Of a stretch of 18,092 nucleotides of DNA, positions 1 to 8,414 are shown piece after piece. Under the pieces are notes generated by a model, which made no database searches, was not told where the DNA came from, and saw nothing but the letters and a program-made list of their open reading frames with translations. Numbering within the stretch: the stretch's first letter is position 1; each line of letters starts with the position of its first letter. The stretch comes from an uncultured Eggerthellaceae bacterium (GTDB lineage Bacteria; Actinomycetota; Coriobacteriia; Coriobacteriales; Eggerthellaceae), in contig CAJTML010000034.1 of assembly GCA_910577495.1 (NCBI GenBank), forward strand, positions 1 through 18,092, written 5' to 3'. The translations under genes and the position numbers were made by a program.

Positions 1-3000
1 CTGAGCAGGTAGTGGCAAAAGCGCATCACGGCTCCATCTCTAAAGAAAAAAGACGAATTGTTGAGCAAGAACTTAAGCGCGGCGTTATTCCGTGCGTCGT
101 TGCCACCTCTTCATTGGAGCTCGGAATTGACATGGGCGCGGTTGACCTGGTGATACAGGTAGCTGCACCACCCAGTGTTGCTAGTGGTTTGCAACGTATT
201 GGACGCGCTAACCATCAATTCGGCGGAACGTCGGTGGGAATTATCTATCCGCGCACCAGGGCAGATGTGCTTGATGCGGCAGTTGTTGCAGAGGGAATGC
301 GCGCGGGCACTTTAGATGAGCTGACTTTGGTGGAGAACGCGCTTGATGTGTTGTCTCAGCAAACGGTTGCAGCTGTTGCCACTGATGAGCTGGAAGTTGA
401 TGCGTGGTTTGAAACGGTGAGGCGCTCGGCGTGTTATCGAACCCTCAGTAGACGTGCGTTTGAGGGTGTGCTGGATATGCTTTCCGGTGCGTATTCGCAA
501 AGAGACTTGTCTGATATTTCTGCGCGCATTATCTGGGACAAATCGTCTCAGACACTCAAGGCGCGTCCGGTAACGCAGCGGTTGGCAGTAGGATCCGCAG
601 GAACTATCCCTGATCGAGGTCTGTATTCGGTGGTGCTCCCTGAGGGTGACGGCAAGCAGGGTAGGCGTCGCGTGGGAGAGCTTGACGAAGAGATGGTGCA
701 TGAATCCCGCGTGGGGGATGTAATTGCGCTTGGCACAACCACCTGGCAGATCACCGAAATTGCTGCTGATCGGGTGATGGTAAAGCCAGCACCAGGCAAG
801 ATGGCGCGGCTTCCGTTTTGGCATGGTGAAGCCCTTGCGCGCACCTATGCAGCGGGATGCGCGCGTGGCGCCTTCTTGCGCGATATGGCGCTTGCACTTG
901 AAGACGCACAAGACGCTGAGCCGGTGGCATTTTCGGCTGCGGCTACCGCGCGTCTTATTCGCGATGGTTTGGACGAGTTTGCGCAGGAGAACTTGGCGCA
1001 GTATCTTGGCATGCAAAAGGCAGCAACGCGCGTCATTCCCACCGACAAGCATTTGGTCGTAGAGCAATGCGAAGACGAGACAGGACAGTGGCGCATTATG
1101 CTGCATTCGCCATTTGGCAGACGCGTGCATGAGCCATGGGCGCTTGCGGTGGCAAAGCGCATTATGGACACAGACGGGTTCGATGCGCAGGTAGGTGCCA
1201 ATGATGATGGCATTATTCTTCGCTATCCAATGACTGAGGCGACTGTTCCTGGTGCAGAACTCTTTCTTTTTGACCCCGATGAGCTCACCGAGATCGTAAC
1301 GCACCTGGTAGAGACCACGGCGCTATTTGCGGCTCGTTTTCGCGAATGTGCTGCGCGCGCACTTATTTTGCGCACAAAGGGGCACGGTAAGCGCATGCCA
1401 TTGTGGCAGCAGCGACATGCCGCAGGGCAGCTTTTGGAGGTGGCGCGCACGCTTCCAGACTTTCCCATCACGCTTGAAGCGGCGCGCGAGTGTTTGATGG
1501 ATGTCTTTGACTTATCAGCGCTGGCAGAAGTTATGCAAAACCTTGTCAGCAATACCATTCGCCTGACCTGTGTCCAAACCCAAACGTCGTCGCCTTTTGC
1601 GGCGAATTTGCTCTTTGGCTATGTGGGGGATCACCTGTATGACACCGACATGCCTCATGCTGAGCGTGCGGCATCGCTTCTGTCGGTTGATCCGGAGCTG
1701 CTCAAAGAGCTGCTTGGCACCCAAGACATGTCGACGCTGATTGATGCGTCTATTGATCATGATGTTGAACAGCAGTTGCAGCGCCTTGGTGATTATCGGG
1801 TGTCTCCAGATAAAGAGCAGTTGTTTGACCTGGTGATCCGACTTGGGTATCTCAGTTTGGATGAGGTTGAACTGCGGGTTGAGGGTGCCTCTAGCGATCT
1901 TTCAAACTTACTTGACCAGCTTATTGATGAAGGGCGTCTTGCAAGCTTTATGCATGAAGGGAAGCGCTATTGGGCAAGCTTGCCCGTTGCGTGGTGCCTG
2001 TCACAGGTTTCGCGTATTTGTCTTAACGAACCTGCTGCGGTGGAACGTGCTCATGTAGCAATGGGCAAAACGCTCACCTCAGAACTGGAAGACCTTGCTT
2101 TTGTGTTTGCGAAAACACACACGGCGTTTTCGGTTGCAGCGTTTGCGCAGTGGGCGTTTGTTGGCGAGGCATTTGCGCGTGAGGCGCTTGCAAAGCTGAC
2201 GTCGCAAGGTGTTTTGACGCAGGGGTCGTTTGGTGGTGATGTTCACGGACATGAGCGATCATATGTCTCGGTGCAGGTATTCAAGCGCGTTCGTGCGCGT
2301 ACGCTTGCGCAGGCGCAAGCACGAATTCAGCTCGTTCCCACCGAAGCCTACGTTCGCTTTTTGTTTGACCTGCAGGGAAGGGGTAACGCCACGAAACCTC
2401 ACGCGCAAGGCGTTGACGGTGTCGCTGAGGTGATTGCGCAGTTTGAGGGGCTGGCATTTCCGGCAACGCTGTGGGAGAGCACTATTTTCCCTACGCGCGT
2501 TGCAGATTACAAGCCTGCCTATCTGGACGAGCTGCTTGATCAGGGCGAAGTGATTTGGGTTGCGCAGGACAGCGGTGCCGAGATGCTTATTTCGCTCTAT
2601 CCGGCAGATTCGCCATTTGCACCTCTTCCCTATACCCAGGTTGCCTCTCCTGAAGACACACTAGCGTTTGATGAGGCTTCCTTTGAAGGCGAAGAGCGCC
2701 CTGTTGCCCAGCTGGTTGCGCGCTGTCTTGCCCAAGAAGGACCGTGTCGCATAGACCGGCTCATCCAGGCTGTCCAAGACTGTCACGAACAACCCTTGGA
2801 AGCGTCACGGGTGTTTGATGCGCTGAAGTCCCTTGCTGTACAGGGAAAGGTTTCGTCAACCTCAGCTGCATATATCCGGCAAAGCCTGGCATCGTCAGGT
2901 AAGCAAGCAACGCTCTCAAGCGGTCAGACGCCTCCGCCGCGCGCGCATCGTCGCGTGCAAAGCAGAAGGTCGGCGTCTCGGTTTCGCTCGGAGCTGTATG

Positions 3001-3737
3001 CGGCAAAGCAAACTGCCCGCCACAGTGTTATTGAGCGCACGAAAGCGTATGCCGCCTATGAGGGGCAGTGGAGTTTGCTGACTGCTTCGCAAGAAACGCC
3101 AACCGCACAAGCAATTGGTATGGTTGAGGCGCTTTTGGATTGCTATGGCGTCATCACGCGCGACAGTGCGCTTTTGGCTGGTTTTAAAGGCGGCCTCTCA
3201 GCGTTGTACCCCGTGCTTTGCCAGATGGAAGAGCACGGTTTGCTGGTGCGCGGTATGTTTGTCGAAGAGCTAGGGCCTGTGCAGTTTGCTACCACGCAAA
3301 CAATTGATACGCTGCGCTCGTATGTATCGTCGCCAGCCACTGATGACATGTTTGTGCTTGCCGCCGATGATCCTGCATGCTTGTTCGGTGCGGGTCTTTC
3401 GTGGCCAGCAACCACAGGTGAAAAACTGAGCAGAAAGAAAGGCAACGTTGTCGTGATGTGTGCGGGCAAGCCAATTCTGTTTGCCAGCGCAGGACTCAAA
3501 CACCTTGCAACCTTTGTCACCGATGAAGCGCTGTTGGTGCGCGCATTCAAAACGCTTGCTGCGTGCCCCGATGCGCTGGTGCAAGAGGTGTCGGCTGATG
3601 CCCGAGCGCGCAAAAAGCTCATCGTGCAAACGTGTGATGGCGTGTCGGTGCTTGAGACGAAGATGGCTGCCATGCTGGCAGAAGCCGGATTCGTACGTAT
3701 GCCTGACGGGATGCGGCTCTATACTTCGCCGTTTTAA
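1..3737 (+). CDS. lhr: Lhr-family ATP-dependent helicase, 5'-truncated by the window edge
   Basis: Superfamily-2 'large helicase-related' protein, implicated in DNA repair. The reading frame is open to the left edge (codons from base 3), so the start lies outside; the GTG at 12 is internal. About 1244 codons remain. They begin inside the second RecA domain: HHGSIS (bases 24-41), the motif V stretch ATSSLELGIDMG (about 105-140), and QRIGRANH (motif VI, about 195-218). ATPase motifs I-III would be upstream. The winged-helix and beta-barrel parts of the Lhr core follow, then the long C-terminal region typical of full-length actinobacterial Lhr, with RGMFVEELGPVQFA and LAADDPACLFG near the end. 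A missing N-terminus of about 300 residues would give the usual size of about 1500-1600. The gene converges on aspT, and no forward-strand terminator with a T run is visible after it. Family assignment is firm; in vivo role is inferred. Confidence 0.93.
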   Translation, partial: EQVVAKAHHGSISKEKRRIVEQELKRGVIPCVVATSSLELGIDMGAVDLVIQVAAPPSVASGLQRIGRANHQFGGTSVGIIYPRTRADVLDAAVVAEGMRAGTLDELTLVENALDVLSQQTVAAVATDELEVDAWFETVRRSACYRTLSRRAFEGVLDMLSGAYSQRDLSDISARIIWDKSSQTLKARPVTQRLAVGSAGTIPDRGLYSVVLPEGDGKQGRRRVGELDEEMVHESRVGDVIALGTTTWQITEIAADRVMVKPAPGKMARLPFWHGEALARTYAAGCARGAFLRDMALALEDAQDAEPVAFSAAATARLIRDGLDEFAQENLAQYLGMQKAATRVIPTDKHLVVEQCEDETGQWRIMLHSPFGRRVHEPWALAVAKRIMDTDGFDAQVGANDDGIILRYPMTEATVPGAELFLFDPDELTEIVTHLVETTALFAARFRECAARALILRTKGHGKRMPLWQQRHAAGQLLEVARTLPDFPITLEAARECLMDVFDLSALAEVMQNLVSNTIRLTCVQTQTSSPFAANLLFGYVGDHLYDTDMPHAERAASLLSVDPELLKELLGTQDMSTLIDASIDHDVEQQLQRLGDYRVSPDKEQLFDLVIRLGYLSLDEVELRVEGASSDLSNLLDQLIDEGRLASFMHEGKRYWASLPVAWCLSQVSRICLNEPAAVERAHVAMGKTLTSELEDLAFVFAKTHTAFSVAAFAQWAFVGEAFAREALAKLTSQGVLTQGSFGGDVHGHERSYVSVQVFKRVRARTLAQAQARIQLVPTEAYVRFLFDLQGRGNATKPHAQGVDGVAEVIAQFEGLAFPATLWESTIFPTRVADYKPAYLDELLDQGEVIWVAQDSGAEMLISLYPADSPFAPLPYTQVASPEDTLAFDEASFEGEERPVAQLVARCLAQEGPCRIDRLIQAVQDCHEQPLEASRVFDALKSLAVQGKVSSTSAAYIRQSLASSGKQATLSSGQTPPPRAHRRVQSRRSASRFRSELYAAKQTARHSVIERTKAYAAYEGQWSLLTASQETPTAQAIGMVEALLDCYGVITRDSALLAGFKGGLSALYPVLCQMEEHGLLVRGMFVEELGPVQFATTQTIDTLRSYVSSPATDDMFVLAADDPACLFGAGLSWPATTGEKLSRKKGNVVVMCAGKPILFASAGLKHLATFVTDEALLVRAFKTLAACPDALVQEVSADARARKKLIVQTCDGVSVLETKMAAMLAEAGFVRMPDGMRLYTSPF

Positions 3738-3810
3738 TCGGTGCGCGCTGGGAGGGGCACCGGACTGGGAAGGGCATCGCCTCGTGGTTGCGCGTACAGG
3801 TGGTCGGACA

Positions 3811-3839
3811 TAAAAAGAGCGGCCCTATCAGGGTCGCTC
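3811..3839 (-). terminator. Rho-independent terminator of aspT
   Basis: An inverted repeat with arms 3817-3826 and 3830-3839 (10 bp with one G-T pair, 3-nt loop) is flanked at its left by AAAAA. On the minus strand this reads as a GC-rich hairpin followed by a T tract, placed 33 bp after the aspT stop. On the plus strand no T run follows, so it should not act efficiently on lhr transcripts. Confidence 0.85.
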
Positions 3840-3871
3840 GTGTGCGTATGGGTACGTGATTGCTGTGCGGA

Positions 3872-5167
3872 CTAGTTGGTCTCTTCAAGCAGCTGCTCTA
3901 CTGCTGCCAGTTTGACGCAGGTCACAAATACATCCATTGCGGCATCCAGCTCTTCCAGCGGAGGGAGCGTCGGCGCAATGCGAATGTTGGAGTCGTTGGG
4001 ATCTTGCTTATACGGATAGGTGGCACCAGCACCCGTCATGGTTACGCCTGCCTCTTTGGCCAGCTGAACCACGCGTTTTGCGGTACCGCGCGGACCGTCG
4101 AAGCTCACGAAATAGCCACCACGCGGATTTGACCAGCTGCATTCGCCAACCTCGCTCAAGCCATCGTTGAGCTTTTCAACGACCAGCTCAAATTTCGGGC
4201 GAAGGATGGCAGCATGTTTTGCCATGTGGTTGCGAATGCCTTGTGCGTCCTGCAGGAAATACACGTGACGCATTTGGTTGAGCTTGTCATGACCGATGGT
4301 TTGAACGCCCATACGCTTTTTGATCTCGGCAACGTTTTCGGGGCTTGAAGCCAAAGCTGAAATGCCAGCACCTGGGAAGGTCACTTTTGAGGTGGATGCA
4401 AATTTTAGCGGGCGGTTCGGGTTTCCAGCCTCAACGCATGCCTTCGCAATGTCTAAAACATGATCTTGGTCTTGCGGATTGTCGAAGAGATGATGCACGC
4501 AATAGGCGTTGTCCCAGAAAATGCGGAAATCGGGAGCTGCGGTCTCCATGGCAGCAAGACGGCGAACAACCTCATCAGAGTAGGTGACGCCACCGGGATT
4601 TGAGTAGGTAGGTACACACCAAATGCCCTTGATGGACGGATCAGCTGCAGCCAAACGCTCCACCTCATCCATGTCTGGACCATCTTCGTTCATGGGGATG
4701 GTGATCATCTCAATGCCGAACTCTTCGGTAATGCCAAAGTGACGGTCGTATCCGGGAGCGGGGCAGAGCCACTTAACCGTTTCAAGCTGCCCCCAGGGTT
4801 TTTCGCCCTGCGTGCCAAACATCCAGATGCGGGCAAGCGTGTCATACATAATATTTAGGCTGGCGTTGCCAAACACGATGACGTTCTCTGGCTCGTCATC
4901 AAGCATGGTTGCCATGAGCGCTTTTGCCTCTGGCAGGCCATCCAAAACGCCGTAGTTGCGACAATCGGTGCCATCTTGCGCGGTGCAATCCTTTAACGTG
5001 GTCACGCTTTCAAGCATGGGCATACTCAAATCAAGCTGAGCCTGCGCCGGCTTTCCGCTCGCCATGTTGAGCTTGAGGCCGCGTGCCTTGATCTCGGCGT
5101 AGGTTTGCTCCAGCTCCGCTTTGAGCGCTTGCAACTCTTCGGTACCTAAATCTGCATAGGTTGGCAT
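3872..5167 (-). CDS. aspT: PLP-dependent aspartate aminotransferase, AspT (MocR-like aminotransferase) type
   Basis: A 431-residue fold-type I aminotransferase, expected to interconvert aspartate/2-oxoglutarate and oxaloacetate/glutamate in the cytosol. It resembles Corynebacterium glutamicum AspT along most of its length, with shared stretches such as LKLN.ASGKP, RNYG.LDG, TVKW.CPAPGYDRHF, PMNEDGPDMD and MTGAGATYP. Visible active-site features are the SNPGG loop (189-193), DNAY with the PLP-pyridine aspartate (D219), the Schiff-base lysine in ASTSK (K261), and the substrate-carboxylate arginine in NIRIAP (R396). I chose the ATG at 5167 rather than the in-frame start at 5203 because GGAAAGGAAG sits just upstream of it on the minus strand. 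The gene is monocistronic, divergent from putP and ended by the hairpin at 3811-3839. Fold and family are near certain; substrate is by similarity. Confidence 0.93.
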   Translation of the reverse strand: MPTYADLGTEELQALKAELEQTYAEIKARGLKLNMASGKPAQAQLDLSMPMLESVTTLKDCTAQDGTDCRNYGVLDGLPEAKALMATMLDDEPENVIVFGNASLNIMYDTLARIWMFGTQGEKPWGQLETVKWLCPAPGYDRHFGITEEFGIEMITIPMNEDGPDMDEVERLAAADPSIKGIWCVPTYSNPGGVTYSDEVVRRLAAMETAAPDFRIFWDNAYCVHHLFDNPQDQDHVLDIAKACVEAGNPNRPLKFASTSKVTFPGAGISALASSPENVAEIKKRMGVQTIGHDKLNQMRHVYFLQDAQGIRNHMAKHAAILRPKFELVVEKLNDGLSEVGECSWSNPRGGYFVSFDGPRGTAKRVVQLAKEAGVTMTGAGATYPYKQDPNDSNIRIAPTLPPLEELDAAMDVFVTCVKLAAVEQLLEETN

Positions 5168-5228
5168 CGATCTTCCTTTCCGTTTGACGTTTGCAACAGG
5201 CATATCATTTCACAGTCATACCGTTCCC

Positions 5229-5279
5229 AGTATAAAGTTTCGCTTAAAGAGCGTACAGAGGTCATCAATGCCCTATAAT
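5229..5279. promoter_or_regulatory. Back-to-back promoters of aspT (-) and putP (+)
   Basis: A perfect TATAAT at 5274-5279 faces putP, with a weak -35 CGTACA at 5252-5257 (16-bp spacer). On the minus strand TATACT (5234-5229) faces aspT; its best -35, TGTACG with a 17-bp spacer, falls on the same six bases. If both are real, the two promoters share one -35 hexamer and cannot be occupied by polymerase at once. The -10 boxes are good and the -35 boxes poor, which would suit an activated promoter. This is inference from motif inspection only. Confidence 0.45.
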
Positions 5280-5317
5280 CTCACCGTTTTGTCAGTACGG
5301 TTTGAAAGGGGGAGCAC

Positions 5318-6949
5318 ATGGTCTCTGGTGACTTTTGGGTTATGATCGCGATGCTCGTTTACTTCATCGTGGTACTAACCATTGGCTTCGTGTACATGAA
5401 GCGCTCTAATTCATCAGCGTCTGAGTACTTCCTGGGAGGCAGAAAGGTTGGCCCGTGGCTGACCGCTCTGTCGGCAGAAGCATCGGACATGTCGGGTTAC
5501 CTGTTGATGGGTCTTCCCGGTGTTGCCTATTTTACGGGCGCATCTGATGCAGGTTGGACGGCAATTGGTCTTGCAATTGGCACGTATCTCAACTGGAAGT
5601 TAGTGGCGAAGCGCCTTCGCAAGTATTCGGTGGTAGCAGGGGACTCCATCACACTTCCTGGTTTCTATTCGCGCCGCTTTCATGATGATCGAAACATCGT
5701 TTCAACCATCGCAGCACTCATTATTCTGGTCTTTTTCTGCGTCTACGTTGGCAGCTGCTTTGTAACGTGCGGCAAGCTGTTCAACACGCTGTTTGGCCTT
5801 GACTATGCAACCATGATGGTGCTGGGCGCTATCATCGTGTTCCTCTACACGCTGGTAGGCGGCTATCTTTCGGTTGTGGCTACTGACTTCGTCCAGGGCT
5901 GCCTGATGTTTTTCGCCCTGGCTATCGTGCTTATTGGCTCAATCACCTGGGCTGGTGGCGTTGAAAACGTTGCAGCATTTTTGCAGGACATCCCGGGATA
6001 TCTCTCAGGAACCCAAATTGCGGTACCGGTCCTAACCGACGCGGGAGCCCAGATGACCGAAAATAATATGCCGGTCTTTGGCGAAGCAGCTCCCTATGGC
6101 GTGCTCTCAATCGTGTCGATGATGGCGTGGGGCTTGGGCTACTTTGGTATGCCGCAGGTGCTCGTGCGCTTCATGGGCATCCGCAGCGCCGAGGAAATCA
6201 AGCGCTCACGCGTTATTGCGGTTACCTGGGTAGTTGTTGCCCTGTTCTGCGCAATCTGCATTGGTTTGGTTGGACGTGCGGTCATTCCGATTGAGTTCGG
6301 TACGCAATCTGCAGCAGAAAACGTCTTCATTGTGCTTTCACGCATGATCTTGCCGTCGTTTATCTGCGGTGTTGTGGTGTCAGGTATTCTGGCGGCTTCC
6401 ATGTCTTCATCTTCGTCATATCTGCTTATCACGGGCTCGTCGGTTGCAGAAAACATCTATCGCGGTGTTATTAATAAGAAAGCAACCGACCGCCAGGTCA
6501 TGATTGTGGCGCGCATCACGCTTATTGTGGTGTTCCTCTTTGGCATCTTTGTTGCCTACGATGAGAACTCGTCCATTTTCTACGTCGTCAGCTATGCCTG
6601 GGCAGGCCTCGGTGCATCCTTTGGTCCGCTCACGCTGTTCAGCTTGTACTGGCGTCGAACCACCTGGCAAGGTGCCGTTGCGGGTATGATCACGGGTACC
6701 ATCACGGTTTTGGTGTGGCATAACTTTATCGCTCCGCTTGGTGGCGTATTTGGTATTTATGAGCTGCTGCCGGCCTTCATTTTGTCAGCGCTGGCAATCT
6801 TCATCGGTTCGAAGCTCTCTCCTGAGCCAACGCAAGCGGTGCTCTATGAGTTCGATCACTACATGGACCACGCTGATGATCTTGAGGCGAAGACCTCAGC
6901 TGAGGCGGCACGCGCATCTCACGCAGAACAAGAGGTTGCGCAAGCATAA
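5318..6949 (+). CDS. putP: Sodium/proline symporter PutP
   Basis: A 543-residue member of the solute:sodium symporter family (SLC5-like), an inner-membrane Na+-coupled importer, most likely of proline. Many hydrophobic segments span residues 6-510, consistent with the 13-TM family fold, and a hydrophilic Ala/Glu-rich tail of about 30 residues ends it. The diagnostic stretch FLGGRKVGPWLTALSAEASD (39-58) carries the aspartate (D57) equivalent to E. coli PutP D55 in Na+ binding. MGLPG, MAWGLGYFGMPQ, the Ser-rich ILAASMSSSSS (Na+-site TM8 region) and VSYAWAGLGASFGPL also match PutP. ATG at 5318 is preceded by AAAGGGGGAG (5305-5314). The aspartate transaminase next door may mean a shared amino-acid nutrition theme, but they are divergent. 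Proline specificity is by similarity. Confidence 0.92.
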   Translation: MVSGDFWVMIAMLVYFIVVLTIGFVYMKRSNSSASEYFLGGRKVGPWLTALSAEASDMSGYLLMGLPGVAYFTGASDAGWTAIGLAIGTYLNWKLVAKRLRKYSVVAGDSITLPGFYSRRFHDDRNIVSTIAALIILVFFCVYVGSCFVTCGKLFNTLFGLDYATMMVLGAIIVFLYTLVGGYLSVVATDFVQGCLMFFALAIVLIGSITWAGGVENVAAFLQDIPGYLSGTQIAVPVLTDAGAQMTENNMPVFGEAAPYGVLSIVSMMAWGLGYFGMPQVLVRFMGIRSAEEIKRSRVIAVTWVVVALFCAICIGLVGRAVIPIEFGTQSAAENVFIVLSRMILPSFICGVVVSGILAASMSSSSSYLLITGSSVAENIYRGVINKKATDRQVMIVARITLIVVFLFGIFVAYDENSSIFYVVSYAWAGLGASFGPLTLFSLYWRRTTWQGAVAGMITGTITVLVWHNFIAPLGGVFGIYELLPAFILSALAIFIGSKLSPEPTQAVLYEFDHYMDHADDLEAKTSAEAARASHAEQEVAQA

Positions 6950-6986
6950 AGCGGCCACCGCTTCGCTCATGTATAAGTAAGTGGCG

Positions 6987-7018
6987 AAAGGCCTGTCGGG
7001 TTTCCGGCAGGCCTTTTG
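6987..7018 (+). terminator. Rho-independent terminator of putP
   Basis: Arms 6987-6999 (AAAGGCCTGTCGG) and 7004-7016 pair over 13 bp with one G-T pair around a GTTT loop, followed by a short T tract. The A run on the left also gives T's on the minus strand, so it could work in both directions, but there is no minus-strand gene to end here. Confidence 0.88.
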
Positions 7019-7127
7019 TTGTGGCTCTTCGCACATGCCTTTTACCCCCGCTTTGCTCACATCTTCTCTACAACCAACGAATGCTACATAATTGACCTGG
7101 GGTTATGAACAGGCCGTTCACACTTTT

Positions 7128-7155
7128 TTGCGCAACGCTCTAAACGTGTTATCAT
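7128..7155 (+). promoter_or_regulatory. Candidate promoter of the NlpC/P60 gene
   Basis: TTGCGC (7128-7133), a 16-bp spacer and TATCAT (7150-7155) predict a transcript start near 7162, about 50 nt before the ATG. The upstream in-frame ATG at 7154 would then lie outside the message. Only motif-level support. Confidence 0.4.
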
Positions 7156-7210
7156 GCTTCCAAGCTTTTGCCCAATCAAACTACGTGCTCAATCTAGGAG
7201 GATTATTCGC

Positions 7211-8398
7211 ATGAGCGAGCATTCAATCGAACTCTCAAGGCGAGCTTTCTTCGGTGGCGCTGCACTGTTAGGCGCCGCATCTTTGCTTACCCCCCAGACA
7301 GCTTTCGCCGTAACTTCTGCTGAAAAGCAAGCAGAAGCTGATGAGGTACGCAACCAACTCGTCGGTTTGCAAGCGGATCTTGAGACCGCTGCTGATAATT
7401 ACTATCGCGCCCTTGATGAGCAAGAGGCTGCGCAAGCTGCTATGCAAGAGCAGCAAGCAAAAATTGATGACGCGAACGCCCAAATTGCTGACTTACAGGG
7501 TCAGTTGGGTAATCGTGCTCGGAGCATGTATCGTTCTGGCTCATCAACGTTTTTGGACTTCGTGCTGGGAGCAGCTTCGTTTGACGAATTCACGCAGAAT
7601 TGGTCATTGCTGACCCAGATGAATCAAAACGACACTGATATGGTGTCGCAGACAAAAGCACTTCGCGAAGATCTGCAAGCAGCTCGTGATGAGTACGCAA
7701 ATCAAGAGCAGATTGCTGCTGACAAGGCTGCTGAAGCAAAGCAGATCCAAGACGATGTGCAAATCAAAGTATCTAATGCTTCTGAGTTGCTCAATCAACT
7801 TGACGAAGAAGCTCGCGAACTGCTCGAGCAAGAACAAGCTGCCGCCGCAGCCGCTGCCGCAGCTGCTGCCGCTGCAGAAGCAGAAGCGCGTGCTCAGGCT
7901 GAAGCTGAGGCCGCACGTCAGGCTCAGGTAGAGCAACAGCAACAGCAACAGCAACAACAGACAACGGATACCAATCCAGGTGGCAATACGGTGGTAGATG
8001 ATACTACTACCGTCGTAACGCCCGATACGCCGGCACCGTCAACACCTGTTGGCAACTATGACAGCGTGGTGGGCTATGCTATGAGCCGTATCGGCTGTCC
8101 GTACGTATGGGGTGCTGAAGGCCCTGACGCCTTTGACTGCTCTGGTTTGGTCACGTGGGCATATCGCCAGGTTGGCATTAACCTGCCGCACCAAAGTGAA
8201 GCGCAGTATGCCGCTGCAGCTCGTGTCGTGCCCGTGTCGGAGGCTCGTCCGGGTGACGTACTGTGGCGCAACGGTCACGTTGGTATTGCTATTACCGCAG
8301 GCGGCACGCGCTATGTGCATGCGCCGACGTTCGGTGCACTCGTTCGCGATACTGACCCGCTTTCGTGGTCTGGCTTTACCGCTGCACTGCAGTTCTAA
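7211..8398 (+). CDS. Tat-exported NlpC/P60 peptidoglycan endopeptidase with coiled coil
   Basis: A 395-residue secreted cell-wall hydrolase. AGGAGG at 7196-7201 fixes the start at 7211. Residues 1-33 form a signal peptide with a twin-arginine motif (SRRAFF, 9-14), a hydrophobic core and a likely AFA|V cleavage, so export in a folded state by the Tat route is suggested. Residues about 35-210 are heptad-like, Ala/Gln/Glu-rich coiled coil as in PcsB/RipA-type hydrolases. A linker follows with 13 consecutive alanines (210-222), nine glutamines (242-250) and a Thr/Pro-rich spacer to about 280. The C-terminal NlpC/P60 domain has the catalytic cysteine in DCSG (C310), histidine in GHVGIA (H356) and the third residue in VHAP (H370). 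The family usually cleaves D-Glu-diamino-acid stem-peptide bonds; the exact bond is unknown. Probably co-transcribed with the glycosylase 16 bp downstream. Confidence 0.92.
   Translation: MSEHSIELSRRAFFGGAALLGAASLLTPQTAFAVTSAEKQAEADEVRNQLVGLQADLETAADNYYRALDEQEAAQAAMQEQQAKIDDANAQIADLQGQLGNRARSMYRSGSSTFLDFVLGAASFDEFTQNWSLLTQMNQNDTDMVSQTKALREDLQAARDEYANQEQIAADKAAEAKQIQDDVQIKVSNASELLNQLDEEARELLEQEQAAAAAAAAAAAAAEAEARAQAEAEAARQAQVEQQQQQQQQQTTDTNPGGNTVVDDTTTVVTPDTPAPSTPVGNYDSVVGYAMSRIGCPYVWGAEGPDAFDCSGLVTWAYRQVGINLPHQSEAQYAAAARVVPVSEARPGDVLWRNGHVGIAITAGGTRYVHAPTFGALVRDTDPLSWSGFTAALQF
7934..7960 (+). repeat. CAACAG-type glutamine-codon repeat in the P60 linker
   Basis: Nine glutamine codons in a row, three of them CAACAG hexamer units followed by CAACAACAG. 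Copy-number change by three or six bases would stay in frame and alter only linker length. An alanine tract (7845-7883) just upstream uses mixed codons and is less slippage-prone. Confidence 0.8.
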
Positions 8399-8414
8399 GA
8401 AACCTGTAGACACC

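Noticed and set aside
312..1304. Long open frame (330 codons) on the minus strand inside lhr
   Set aside because: Its translation is rich in Arg, His and Cys with no recognisable domain, and it lies wholly opposite a convincing Lhr reading frame. It is a shadow of codon bias.
3817..3839. The aspT terminator hairpin also ending lhr transcription
   Set aside because: On the plus strand the bases following the stem are GTGTGCGTATGGG with no T run, so only the minus-strand direction is supported.
7019..7210. Possible c-di-AMP (ydaO-type) riboswitch upstream of the P60 gene, common for such hydrolases in actinobacteria
   Set aside because: The predicted leader is only about 50 nt and I could not find the conserved blocks of that riboswitch in the whole 190-bp gap.
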